64,000 nt of DNA from Parasponia andersonii (GCA_002914805.1 JXTB01000228.1:148403-212402), one strand, 5' to 3'. Positions 12,985 to 24,508 are shown, numbered from the stretch's first letter. Numbers and translations: made by a program. Notes: a model not told the origin generated them from the letters alone.

Positions 12985-13517
12985 TACCTTTTCTTTAAAA
13001 ACAAAAGTCACGTTTTGGTTTTAAGTTTTATATATATATAAGTTAAAAAAAAAGTCATGGTTTTTTGTATTATATATATTAATATTTTATTTATTAAATT
13101 GTTTAATAAATATATATATAAAGAAAATCCTAACAGAAAAGATAGACATTACGTATTATTTTCTACGAAGTTTCTAGAGAAAAAGAATGGAGTTTTTATA
13201 TTCTTTATAAAATAAATTTTTGCAATCTCATATGTTGAGAATATCGCAAAGGCCTAAAGTATAAGTTTTAAGAAATTATATACAACGCTTACATATTCAT
13301 TTAATTGTGCTTGAGGTTTAAATTGAAAAATTGCGATTTAGAAAACAATAAAAGTAGGATCTATTGATAAGCTACAAGAAGTATTAGATTTATTCTCTTT
13401 GTATATTCTTGTTTGCTATGAATTAATACTATGCACTCGTATAATTAATTGTTTTGAGAAAATTTTTTAACGTTCTTAGGCCAATATTCCATTGTGAAAA
13501 TTATTTTAAATCCAACA
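11710..13517 (+). repeat. 3' LTR of the copia element
   Basis: It starts TGTAAGAGTTTATG directly after the purine-rich AAGTGGGAGAT, which is the polypurine tract, and ends TCCAACA. It is followed by the target duplication AAAGT. A (TA)n run lies at 12944-12980. Confidence 0.9.
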
Positions 13518-13538
13518 AAAGTAATGTTGAACCATTAG

Positions 13539-14084
13539 GTGGAGGAGAAAGATTTTGACCGTAGTATCATAACTTTTGTACATGGTTCTAGATTTGCTTC
13601 TGGAACTGATTTAGAAGAGTTAGATGCAAAGAAGAATGTGAGAGAGGCGAAGGTTGTTAAGGCCACAGTGATGGAAGCCAGTATATACGATTCTCACGAA
13701 CCAGAGGTTGGCGAAAAAAATCCTAAGTTAGATATATTGACTTCTAGTCTAAAGAAGTTGCAGGCCAATACTGATATGCTAAGGGTCAATCAATTGGAGA
13801 TTAAGCAAAACTACGTGGAGATAATGAAGCTTTTGACGTCTCTGATCAAAAAGAAAGATGCCGACCCTAAGCTGATGGAATCAGACGAAAACATTATGCC
13901 TAATTTCTATAAGAGTTGTCCATTCACAGCTTTACATGTTTATCGAACCCCTATTGGAGATGAAGACATTATGCCTAATTCCCATAGTAGTCAAGGACTA
14001 CCGTTGCTATTACAAAGCCATCAACAAATGCCGATTCGTAAACGTGAATACGTAGCTATAAAAATTAACAAGGGTTTCTATTAG
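13539..14084 (+). CDS. Open frame of 181 codons, unknown
   Basis: This frame starts 17 bp after the copia target duplication. The product is hydrophilic and Lys/Glu-rich, with a probable coiled-coil near residues 65-110 (KLDILTSSLKKLQ, then LEIKQNYVEIMKLL). A phrase of about eight residues, (D)ENIMPN / EDIMPNS, occurs twice. No family is recognised. It may be an exon or remnant of an older transposon gag cut by the copia insertion, or a chance frame. Confidence 0.25.
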   Translation: MEEKDFDRSIITFVHGSRFASGTDLEELDAKKNVREAKVVKATVMEASIYDSHEPEVGEKNPKLDILTSSLKKLQANTDMLRVNQLEIKQNYVEIMKLLTSLIKKKDADPKLMESDENIMPNFYKSCPFTALHVYRTPIGDEDIMPNSHSSQGLPLLLQSHQQMPIRKREYVAIKINKGFY

Positions 14085-15976
14085 AAACATGTTCTAATGT
14101 GTAAATCTTTGTTGATTGGCTGCATTGTCTCTCAAAAGGTGGTTCTCCTATTAAGCTAGGAATATTGGGATCCCCGGATTGTGTCTGACATTAATCGTGC
14201 AATCGGGCTATTAATACTAAAAATTGACAAAGCCTCAATATAAAGTGACTGGCGCCATTTTTCTCACGTTCTTGTTTTAATACTTATTTCTCTTTGGATT
14301 TACCTGAAACTTTGATGTTTGGAAAGAGATGGATCATGTTTATTTAACCAGGTTTTTTTTACGAGTATTTGCTCACTTTAGATCCATTTTCTCTTCAGTG
14401 GGTCATGCTTCATCAACATGTAGATTAATTTCCGTAAATAAAAGTAAAGGGCATGCAAAAGCAGGTGAAAAACAGGATACACCTGTTGCTAAACCCAGGA
14501 GCCGTTCACGCTTCAGAGAAGCATATCGACCTCGACAACAGGTTGTGATTTTTGGGATAATTAGGCGCTGAAAGATGGTTAACAATATAAAATTGTGGGA
14601 GCATATTAATATCGGGTTGGATGATTCTCTTTGTCATTATGTTGAAGAACGCTGTGCTGAGGATCTTTCAGATACATGAATGAATATTAGTTTTGGTGTA
14701 ATGAGAAGGCCACTGCCCTCCATCAGTGGGATAATCATGTCAAAAATATTGATTGTATTTATTAGTTCTGAGGGCGCCGAATTGTGAAGCTTTTAGGGGA
14801 ATAATCACTGTAGCTACCAAAACATGCCATATATATACAGAGTTAAATTACCATTAGATAAGAAATGTACTTTTAGGCACCATAGCATCACGTTTATATT
14901 CGAAGGATTTTATGTGATATTCACTCATGTATAGATTTTTTTTCTTTTTTTGGTTCATAAAAATGCCATCTTAAATTCAATTATACTTTAACCAATGCCA
15001 TCTTAAATTCAATAATACTTTAACCAAAAAGAAAAAATATATATAAATCGATAATTAAAACTATGTTGCTGTCGTAACCTGAGATTAGTTTAGAAATTAT
15101 ATACACGCCAATAGGTTGGTTTTTACCTCAATATTGCCTAGTTAACTAACACGTGTAGGCAGACAGAGAAGAAGGCAATATCCGTATTGGTAGCAGTACT
15201 TGTTTTTGGTCAAGATTGTCATACTAGCTTGTGTTATTTCTCCTCTCCACCCATATATATGGCTTTCGGTCATATCATCATCGAGAACGATTTGTGGGGC
15301 TTTTGGGTAATGGAGCACTTCAATCCCCACCCACAGCCAATAACACTTCTTTACCTCAATTTTTCCACTTAGTAAATCTTAGCTTCGTTATCCAAACAAA
15401 TCTACGCAAATATTAAAAAAATAATAATTAAAAAAAAAAAACAATTCTCTTCTCCTATTTTTAAAGTCTAACTTGACTTTGTGTTATTTCGTGGGGTCGC
15501 TTTGTGATTCACATCTGATCCCTCTTTTTTTCTTACGTTATTTTGGTCAAGTGAAAAGCCCTAATGTTTAATTGCTTTGGAGTTGGATTATTGGGGAGAC
15601 AACTAAATCCATGGTGGATCAACGCATCGAGATAACACATTTGTTGTGGAAAGAAGATTCTGCCTATCAATAAAGCCGACCATTTCATGGCAAGCAGCAT
15701 CCCAATCTCGGTACTGTTTAGTTAAAAGTTTGATTTAGTTTGCTTGATAAGCTAGCTCATGATAAGTTTTGTAATTTTGATGAGAATAAGTATGGTGAGT
15801 GGTTTATTTTTGCCCTTTGTTGTTTTTATTCAGATTTTTATATAATTTTTGTTGTTTATATTTTATTCTTCAATATGTGTGGACAAGTTTAGGGAGTGCT
15901 AACTTAGTTAAGATTCTAACGATGTTTCCATATTACTTTCCTAAGACAAGGTAATATGTATATACATATATATAAT
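14085..15976. other. Intergenic sequence, no gene recognised
   Basis: A frame at 14329-14571 has a basic Arg/Lys-rich end but no known domain. A 32-bp unit (ATGCCATCTTAAATTC...) is tandemly duplicated at 14963-14994 and 14995-15026. Nothing else could be supported. Confidence 0.5.
14963..15026 (+). repeat. 32-bp tandem duplication
   Basis: Two adjacent copies beginning ATGCCATCTTAAATTC differ at one position. Confidence 0.9.
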
Positions 15977-16723
15977 TGTACGTGATAAAAGTTGCAAGTG
16001 TATAGTTTTAATAGTATAATAAAAAGTATAAATGTCATTTCCACAAGGATTGTAACCTAAATTCATTTCCACAGGGATTGTAACCTAAATTTCGCTAAGT
16101 ATTATCATCAACATAATCCTAATTTTTCTAATATGATGTGAATAAAAGTGTTAAACTAAGAGTAGTGCTAAGAAATTAAAATAAAACTAAGAGTTACAAT
16201 AGTTTTAAAAGTTTGATTTCATCTAGTTATTTACAATGCTTTTTATGCCAATTTATTATTAATCAACTCTCCTAGTTTATAAGTCAAGAATCTTAATTTA
16301 TTCTAATTCCTTCTTTTTAAGTGCCAAGTAAAATTATTCTTAAAATCAATTTCAATATCTCTATCAAAATCAAGAAGATAAGAATTTATTAAGAGTTTGA
16401 TTCTTTTTAATTAATTTTAAAGGAATTATAGCTCTCTCGAACCTTATAAAACCTTTGGTTTTATTATCTAAGAGTCATATCTAAAATTTGTTATCACGAG
16501 TATTGAATTCTAAATACCAAATCAATTCATTGCTGATTAGATAATTAAAAAATAAAAAATAAAATAATATAAATAAATTGAAAGAAAATTTCTTAAATAA
16601 TTAATTGAGAATTAAAAATTAGCATTCAACATAGACCAGATTATTCCTCTAGATAAAATAAATTAGTTCACAATAAAAGTAAAAGAACACGAGATGATGC
16701 TTTAAACATAATGAGTTAAAGAA

Positions 16724-17452
16724 TGTTAACGGAGATTTTGTCAACAATAAATTTGAAAAAATTGCAAAATATAGTTTGTGTGTGAAAAGGGTTAATTAAT
16801 CAAAACAAACAAAGAGACAAGAATTTTATAGTGGTGCAGTCCCAAAAAAGATGAGCCTACGTCCATTGTTTTTTACTATTTTCTAGAGAATTACAAGAGC
16901 TCAAAATTACAATATATTGTCCGGAAAGAAGAAGTAAGAGTCTAAAAAGTTTCCAAAATATCTAAAAGATAAAAAATCAAAGATATCCCAAAAAGATCAG
17001 AACATCCCCCACTGAAACATTGAACTCCCTTTATATAGGTGAGGATAGCTCAATGTTTCCCAATTGTGAGAATGGGTAACTGTATAATTGGAAAATACAA
17101 TTTGAGTAACAATATAACTGGGTAATAACTTAAATGAGATAACTAGTCGATCTTTAAAGAGAAACTTTTGTTTCCCTTTCTTTGTAGGTTACCCGTTTGA
17201 CGAAGGTTAGTCTAGTTTCCTTTTCATTCTGGTCGCACTTAACTCGTTTGGAGGATATCGCACTAACTTATGCGGTAGAGGTCGCACTTAACTCTTTCGG
17301 AGGAGGTCGCACTAATTTATACGATGGAGGTCGCACTAAACTCTTTCGGAGGAGGTCACACTTAATCTTACTCGTGCAACCTAACACGTTCACTTGGTTA
17401 ACTTTTCTCTTTTTGGTATTGACCAACATATAGGATTTTAGACCGCACAATA
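16724..17452 (-). repeat. 3' LTR of element B (729 bp)
   Basis: Plus-strand start is TGTTAACGG and the end is CGCACAATA (canonical ACA mutated to ATA). A 49-bp unit starting GGTCGCACT is present three times (17231, 17280, 17329), against two in the other LTR. That one unit accounts for the whole 49-bp length difference. Confidence 0.9.
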
Positions 17453-18449
17453 ATTGCCCTCTAGCTCTATTAGTTCTTTAGGACAAAATGGAGCTTCCTT
17501 ATACTATAAGTGCGAGCATAAAAAATGCGATGTCATGACCTAGACTTGAGACCTGTGAAGAGTTGCTAGATCTCAAATCTCACCTTTTCAAGATCACGCG
17601 CACCTTTTTCTGACAAATGAAACCATGTGTTACCTTTTCTAAAAAGAATAGCAAAACTCGAGGAGACTTTTCCCTTCTTTTTCTTTTTTGAACAAACACA
17701 ATGATAGTGATGACGCCAGCTATTGTCTTAAATCGAATCATTTCAAATTTTGAAAAGATACCGATTTAATTTCGGAAAATCAAATCCTGTGTGAACTTTG
17801 GCCTTTGGATCTGAAAATTAAATACTTTGATCTACGGATATGATTTGACGATGCTCGAGACATATATATCGAAAACTAATCCGCCTCCTCTTCAAAAATC
17901 CTATCGTCTGCTATTTCTCTTGAAACCCGAAGCATTCACGAAGCAATTCTTTTGGCGTCATCTTATTCTTCAGCTTGTACAACTTTCAGCCTCTTCTCCG
18001 ATGAAGCTATCACTGCAATCCTTCAGACTACATTTCGATTCCTCTGTCTTCGAAGAAAGGTTAGTATATATCCTCTCTCTTTTATTGTTCTCTGTCCAGA
18101 AAACCCATTTACAGATTTTATTTGTAGAAATTGAATCCAGTTGTAGAGCCTAAATGTCCTGAATGAAAACCTGTCCCACACTCGGATGGACTGGAATGGG
18201 AATTTTTTAGATCCCCTTTGTTGGTTTATAGAATACTTTCTTTTAGATGACTGACATAGACGAACTCGTGAAAGAGTTCTTTTTTTTAACGAACTGCTCG
18301 AACAATTTTCATGAATCTGTAGATCGATTAGAAAAAATTCGATGAGCAGCTTGTTGATACAATCCTAGGATGAGACCCCAAAACTGTTCGCATATAGCTA
18401 AGGTCCCTGATGCACGCATAGGACTAAATCCATCCATATTTCTTTTCAG
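17453..18449 (+). promoter_or_regulatory. Promoter and leader of the antisense gene in B
   Basis: Reading on the plus strand (antisense to the element), a TATA-like CATATATATC lies at 17861-17870. A leader follows with the donor AAAG/GTTAGT at 18059/18060 and the acceptor TTTTCAG immediately before the ATG at 18450. This gives a 390-bp intron in the 5' UTR that ends exactly at the start codon. The purine-rich tract on the minus strand next to 17453 is the element's polypurine tract. Confidence 0.5.
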
Positions 18450-20577
18450 ATGTCTAGTAGTGAGGATTTTAGGGAAGAAAATGCATTCTCAGGAGAATCT
18501 TCCAATACCAGCGTTAGCTCCATAAACCTCGAAGATTATCTTGAGCCAGAATTTGAAGTTGAAATAACCAGGGTCAGGCAAAGTAGTCCTCACATTGGCG
18601 ACCTTCCTCAAGACCAATGGCCCTGGCATATCAGAGATGCCGCTACGTTCGCAACGGGTTATTAATATGTAGAGGGAGACTGGTCATGTACCAATATAAG
18701 GATGAGCTGCACCACGAATAGGCTCAGCAAGATCGTGTGCAACTACAAGATCGCCATCCCTCTTCGCCTTCCTATGGAGTTCAATCGACCACATACACTA
18801 CCTCGCGGAATTACCTCATTCTCTGAAGCAGTTCTCAAATGCGGTGTCCGCCTCCCACTTTATCCTTACATAAAATCCATCGTCGATTATTATAGAGTCA
18901 TTCCTTTTCAACTAACTCCAAACACTTATAGTTATATGGTAGATCTGTACATACTATACCATAAACTAGGCTTAGAAACCCCTACTCCTGAAAAGTTTGC
19001 TTGGTTTTACCAAGTGAAATCAAATCCATCAGACTTCAGCTTCTTTTATGCGAGCAAGTGGTCGAACCAAGTAATAAAAACTATCTACAGGATTCGCAAC
19101 AACATGGAAAATGGAAAAAACTATTTTTCTACTTTGACTATGCAGATAACGGCTTTTTTCAGAATCCCAGTAAATAACTTTCAGTTTATCGCCTTTTTTG
19201 TATATACATATTATTCTGATCGCACTCGTATGTCATTGCAAATAATAGGGAGCGGCCCGGACTTTTAGAGAATAGCTCGCAAGGGTGTACAGAATAAACG
19301 ACCTTCCGATTAAAGAATTCGATTGGAAAAAGCTTGGGACTTCCAAGAACTTAATCACTTGTGGTCTGCTTCCAAGGGGAGCCGCCTTCCCGGATTCCAT
19401 CTTTCGTTCGAACAGACCCTCGAGCTCGAAGAATAAGAAGCCGAGGAAGCAGACGGAAAAAGTGCCTCGTCTTCCAAACCTAGGAAGCGAAAAGCACCTG
19501 CCACCCTTACAACCTCGGAACCATCATCTCCAGAAACCGCATCACCACCAGTTTCTCAACAGCAAGAAGGTGATTATTTTTTCCTTCTTTCCTTATCATC
19601 ATATTATGTCACCTCGCATGCTGACTCACATCTGTACATAAATGATTATTGGTAGCGGACTACGAGTACCGCCTTCCACTCTAGGGTCAATGGCAAAGTC
19701 CAAGACATCAGAGAGCATACCTCCATCGATGTCAAAAGGGAAAGAGAAGATCAACACTTCCAAGAAACAAAAAGTCGCCTTTGAGGATATCCTGACAAGC
19801 TCACTTCCTCCTCAGCCTCAAACTACGAGCCATCCTGATCCATCCAAGGAGACTGCCACTTCTTCGGAACCGAACCAGGTTGATAAAGACGAGGAGCTTT
19901 TCTCACTCCTTAACCAATTGCCAGAGAAGGCTGGTATGAGCACAGCCTTCATTGATTGCTTCACTTTTGAAGATGGCTGGGAGAGGATGAAGTGACGATC
20001 AACCAAGATTGCCTTCAGTTCTGCGATGAGAATGTTGGCAAATGTAAGAATCTTCTATTTTCTCTCTTCAACGCACCTTTTTGGTATTGATGTGTTATAT
20101 TTTCAGACTACTGTAGCTGCTGTCCTGATGCATGGCCCAGTCCTTGAGTATTTGGAAAAAGCCAAAAAAGTCGAAGAAATAACCCAAGCAATCAAGGACT
20201 CGGAGAAGGCTCATGAGGAAGAGAAAAAATCCTTCGAACTAGAGAATCGGCAGCTATGCGAGGATCTAGCCAAGGAAAAGCTCGAGGAGAAAATTAAAGA
20301 GCTTAAAAAGACTATCTCTGAGCATTCAGATCGTATGAAGGAGGCGACAACAGAGGCGGCTCACAAGGCTATTGAAGAGTTCAAGGCTACTGAAGTCAAG
20401 GAGCTAGAAGACAAAGCCAGTGACATCGCCTCGTCGACCATTATATATAACATCTTCTGTGAGCATCTGGACTTCGGCTTTTCTATTCTTGGCAAAGACA
20501 TGGTCAAGCTTGTCTGGAGTTGGAGGGAAGTGGAAGCTACCAAAACTGGAGATGGTGGAGCGAGCACGTCTGCATAA
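18450..20577 (+). pseudogene. Antisense gene (aORF) of element B, 'putative gypsy type transposon' family
   Basis: This spliced gene runs opposite to gag-pol between integrase and the 3' LTR. From the ATG at 18450 one frame continues to 19268 with a single in-frame TAA at 18663. The globular part (about 18740-19160) has PRGITSFSEAVLKCGVRLP and QLTPNTYSYMVDLYIL, which I recognise as the plant family annotated 'putative gypsy type transposon' (PF04195, from memory). Candidate introns are 19570-19655 (AAG/GTGATT..TTGGTAG) and 20044-20106 (AAT/GTAAGA..TTTTCAG). The last exon (20107-20577) encodes a charged coiled coil. The function of these proteins is unknown. The stops mean this copy is probably dead. 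Confidence 0.75.
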
Positions 20578-21079
20578 AAATAATGTTCTTTTATTTTTTT
20601 TAACTACAGAACAATACAGGCTTGGTCCCCTTCTTATTTGTATTTCTTTGCTTGCATACAAGTGCGAGTTTTATCAATGAATGAATGCTTTCTTTATTAG
20701 ACGTTTATTCCTGCAAAATAATCAAAAAAACGAAGTTGAAATATAGAAGATAATTAATTTAACCAAGTAGTCAATCACTAGGTGACTGATCAGTACGCTA
20801 TTGCAATTCGAATCCAACACACTTAAAATGATTGTATTAGGATAGGTTAGGTCGCTTAAAAAAATAGCAAGTATGAGTGATGTAAACTTAATACTGTTTT
20901 TCAAAAGTTCCATGGTAAAATGTAAATATAGCAATATATCACATCGAACAATGAACGTTTTGCTTAGTTACTTTGTTGTTCGAGGAGGAAAATTGCATAA
21001 TACAACATTCTAAGGCATGAAGCGAGGAGAAAATCCTAAGATTTTAAGGCCTCTCTAAATGGACGTTCTGCATAGTCCC
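20578..21079. other. 3' region of element B between antisense gene and pol
   Basis: AT-rich, no coding domain. The antisense gene ends here, with AATAAT near 20579 as a possible poly(A) signal. The element's own 3' UTR runs through the same bases on the other strand, so transcripts from the two strands would overlap. Confidence 0.5.
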
Positions 21080-22347
21080 TTAGGAAGCAAGTAGGAGATA
21101 ATATTCTAATCCCACTGCCCCCCGAGTCTTATGGTGTTCGAAGACTGCCATAAAACTATAAAAGNNNNNNNNNNNNNNNNNNNNNNNNNNNNNNNNNNNN
21201 NNNNNNNNNNNNNNNAGGTCACCAACTTCAAATCCTCTTCGTCTGACTTTAGAGTTATAATATCGAGCAGTGCGCTGTTGATATGATGCGATTCGAAGCT
21301 GAGACTGCTTACGCCTTTCTTCTAAAAGATCAAGCTCAATACTCAATAGTATTTCGTTGCGATCTTGCTTATAGGTTGATCGTCGTAGAGAGCTCACATC
21401 AATTTCAACTGAAACCATTGCTTTATATCCGTAAGCTAAAGAGAATGGACTTTCTCTGGTAGTTTTTCGTTGAGTGGTGCGATAAGCCCATAAAACTTCA
21501 GGGAGTATGTCTGGCCAAGCTCCTTTATGCTCTTCCAACTTTGTCTTTATATTGTGTTTAAGTATTTTATTTATTGCTTCAACCTGTCCATTGGCTTATG
21601 GATGAATAACAGCGGAAAAATTCTTCTTGATGCCTAAGTTGTTGCAGAAGTTACGGAACTCGTCGCAGTCAAATTGTTTCCCATTATCAGAAATTATGGT
21701 ATATGGTATACCATAACGGCAGATTATAGATTTGTAAACAAAATCTATCATCTTTTTTGCAGAAATGGTACTCAAGGCTTCAGCTTCTATCCACTTGGTG
21801 AATAATCGACTGCGACCATTGCATAATTCAATCCATCTCGTGCCAATGGAAGCGTTTTGACAATATCAATTCCCCATACTGCAAATGGCCATGGACTGTT
21901 CATTGGAGTGAGAGGAACAAGTGGTATTCTAGGAACAGTTGCAAATCGTTGGCATTTGTTATACCTCCTAGTAAATTCCATCGTATCCTTCTTCATGGTT
22001 GGCCAAAAATACCATTGTCTTAGAATCTTGTTCGCAAGTGCCTGCCCCCCGGAATGATTTCCACATATTCGTTTGTAAATTTTCCTCATAATATAGTCTA
22101 CTCTTTCTTCATCGACACATAACAATAATGGCGCACTAAAACTTCTTCGATAAAGCTTCTCGTCATAGATAACATAGCGAGCTACTTTCATTCGAAGTCG
22201 CTTCACATTGTCTTTGTTTTTGGGGAGATCGCCATTTTGTATATACTTTATTATAGGATCTATCCACGATGATTTTTTATCAACCGTCATAGCTATCTGG
22301 GGCTCTGCTTCGATACTTGGTTTTGTAAGAAACTCAACAAGAACCAC
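21080..22347 (-). pseudogene. pol: Integrase of element B (broken, with assembly gap)
   Basis: The zinc-binding region at 22030-22110 reads ICGNHSGGQALANKIL with a Tyr where the first His is usual, and RRYNKCQRF with a Tyr where the first Cys is usual, so two of four zinc ligands look lost. The core has the first catalytic Asp in WGIDIVKTLP (about 21870), DNGKQFD for the second (about 21675) and NGQVEAINK with the Glu intact (about 21580). One CAA-to-TAA stop precedes the last motif. The C-terminal part after RRGFEVGD is hidden by the run of N, and the sequence beyond does not look like the rest of integrase. Confidence 0.85.
21165..21215. other. Assembly gap (51 N)
   Basis: A run of N within the integrase C-terminus of element B. 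The sequence on the far side looks like 3' UTR, so the true missing length is probably larger than 51 bp. Confidence 0.99.
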
Positions 22348-22470
22348 CTTTAGTAGTTCGGCATCTTTTGTTGAGGTGAGTTTAGCTAGAGTATCTGCTT
22401 GAGTATTCTTAATGCGAGGAAGAAATTGAATGTTATAGGCAGTGAATGTCGAGAATAATCTTTGTATCTC

Positions 22471-22760
22471 CTATAAATAAGCCATCATTCTCTTTCCTCT
22501 TGCTTGATACTCACCATTCAATTGACAAATGACTAGCTGGGAATCATTGTATACCTCAATCATTTCGACCTTCGTTTTTTGTGCGAGCTTTAGCTCGGAT
22601 ATCAGTGCTTCATATTCTGCCTCATTATTTGATGCTGGAAATTTGAAGCGAAGTGCACAATGAATATTGTGCCCTTCAAGACTGATTAATACTAAGCCCG
22701 CACCAGCTCCACTCTCGTTCAACGATCCATCGACATAAAGCTTCTATAATCTGGATAAAT
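22471..22760 (-). pseudogene. pol: Second (archaeal-type) RNase H of element B
   Basis: Between the ordinary RNase H and integrase is an extra RNase H-like domain. Visible motifs are LNESGAGAGLVLIS after the first Asp, NNEAEYEALISEL with the catalytic Glu, and VYNDSQLVICQL with the next Asp. A doubled RNase H is a recognised mark of Tat-lineage elements. This domain keeps the residues I can see, but the frame is closed by a stop near 22471. Confidence 0.75.
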
Positions 22761-22843
22761 TTGTAGCAGGTTTTTCGATTACTTCTGTGAGAAGATTAAC
22801 ATCATATGTGAACTCTGCAATGAAATCTGCAAGAGCTTGCCCT

Positions 22844-23404
22844 TTAATCGTCGTGAAGTAGTCGTCCTGACGCCTCGGGTTTTTGCAGAACTTGCTTTAA
22901 CGGAAAGTTCCTGAAAACTTTGATAGTGTGCGCATGAAAATAAGGTCGAAGTTTCCTGGATGCGACAATGAGTGCTAATGCCAATTTCTTCATCTCAGGA
23001 TATCTTGTTTCGGCATCGAGTAGTCTTTTACTTACGTAATACGCTAGTCGCTGTATTTTTTCATATTCTCGAATTAATGCAGTACTTGTCGCATATTTAG
23101 AAACAGCGAGGTATAAATATAATGCTTCCCCTGGATTTGGCTTTGACAAGAGTGGAGGAGAACCCAAGTGTATTTTTAATTCTTGGAATGCCTACTCATA
23201 TTCTCCCATCCACTCAAACCTCTTCGAACCTTTTAATACTTCAAATAATAGTTGGCACTTATCCGTCGACCTGGATACAAATCGACTCAATGTGGCCACT
23301 CTTCCTGCCAGGCTCTGCATATCTTTGGGTTTGCGAGGAGATTGCATATCAATCAGCGCTTGTATCTTCTGAGGGTTAGCTTCAATACCTCGCTGATTGA
23401 CCAT
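22844..23404 (-). pseudogene. pol: RT thumb/connection and RNase H of element B
   Basis: Two overlapping pieces. 23404-23192 carries VNQRGIEANPQKIQAL and LAGRVATLSRFVSRS, the usual segment after the RT palm. 23167-22844 carries YYVSKRLLDAETRYPEM and LRPYFHAHTIKV of gypsy RNase H. There is a frame change between them. Confidence 0.85.
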
Positions 23405-23472
23405 GAAACCCAGAAATTTTCCAGATCCTACCTCGAATGCACACTTTTGGAGATTCAGATTATTTGATACTT

Positions 23473-24481
23473 TCAGAGAATTTTGAACATCTCATCAAGA
23501 TGTTTGATGTGATCTTCAGCTTTCTTCGACTTTACCAACATGTCGTCAACATATACCTCCATTGTCTTGCTAATTTGTTTTACAAACATCATGTTGACAA
23601 GATACTGGTAGGTTACTCCTGCATTGATGAGTCTGAAGGGCATCTTTTTGTAACAATATAATCCTCGATCAGTGATGAATGAGGTATGCTCCTCATCTAG
23701 TTCGTACATGAGGATTTGATTGTATCCAGAATATGCATCCACGAAACTTAAGAGTGCATGCCCCGACGTCGCATCTACAAGCTGGTCGATTCTTGGAAGG
23801 GAAAAGCTATCCTTCAGGCATGCTTTGTTGAGATCGGTAAAATCGATGTACGTTCTCCACTTCCCGTTAGGTTTCTTTACCAAAAACCGGATTAGCAAGC
23901 CAGTTCAGGTAAAAAGATTCCCTAATAAATCTAATTTCGAGAAACTTTTCTACCTCTTCTTTCAACACGACGTAGCGTTCTGGATTCATAGCTCTTCTTT
24001 TCTGCCGTACAGGCTTCTTTGTCGAATCTATGTTAAGACGGTAGTATATGATATTTGGATCGATCCCGACCATGTGCGAATATTGCCACGCGAAGACATC
24101 CAAGTTAGATTCCAGAAAAGCAACCAATGAAACTCGCACAGGTTCTTGAAGCTTCGCTCCAATCTTTAAAATCTTGGAGGACCTGTCAAATGACAAATTC
24201 TCCAAGTCTTCAATGGGTCCAGTTTTGACCTCTCTATCGATTTCTCGAGGGTCGAGCTCTTCGCTTGTTGTTTCAATTGACGTTTCGCCTGACGCTTCAA
24301 CTGACGTTTCGCCTGACGCTTCTATTGTTGTTTCGCCTAACACTTTTCTTTGTAGTTGGACCATCATTGTGCAAGGTGTCGCATCCTTTGCTACGAGCTT
24401 TAAAGAGTTGTTATAACAAGTTCTCGCATCATATTGGTTACCACGCACCTCGCCTACTCCTTGTTGAGTCGGGAATTTCAT
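23473..24481 (-). pseudogene. pol: Reverse transcriptase and its linker, element B
   Basis: 24481-23867 is the linker that leads into RT, ending with FVRQKRR-like and EEVEKFLEI phrases. 23898-23473 is the RT palm and fingers: FLVKKPNGKWRTYIDFTDLN, FVDAYSGYNQI with the first catalytic Asp, and YVDDMLVKS with the catalytic pair intact. The two pieces overlap in different frames, so there is a frameshift near 23880. It copies element RNA into DNA in the particle when intact. Confidence 0.9.
24265..24350 (-). repeat. 30-bp coding tandem repeat in the pol linker of B
   Basis: The plus strand has GACGTTTCGCCTGACGCTTC-type units repeated about three times. On the minus strand these encode GETS/TxEAS blocks of ten residues each (EASGETSVEASGETSIE). 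The repeat keeps the frame. Confidence 0.8.
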
Positions 24482-24508
24482 AGCGAGATGGTAGATTGAA
24501 GTAATAGC

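Larger units (their letters stand above)
4142..13517 (+). mobile_element. Ty1/copia LTR retrotransposon (9.4 kb), decayed
   Basis: Two direct repeats of 1811 and 1808 bp flank an interior with gag, protease, integrase, reverse transcriptase and RNase H in the copia order (integrase before reverse transcriptase). The flanking 5-bp duplication AAAGT is perfect (4137-4141 and 13518-13522). In a stretch of about 320 bp compared by eye the LTRs differ at roughly 9 percent of positions, which suggests an old insertion. The polyprotein is broken by many stops and frameshifts. Confidence 0.95.
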
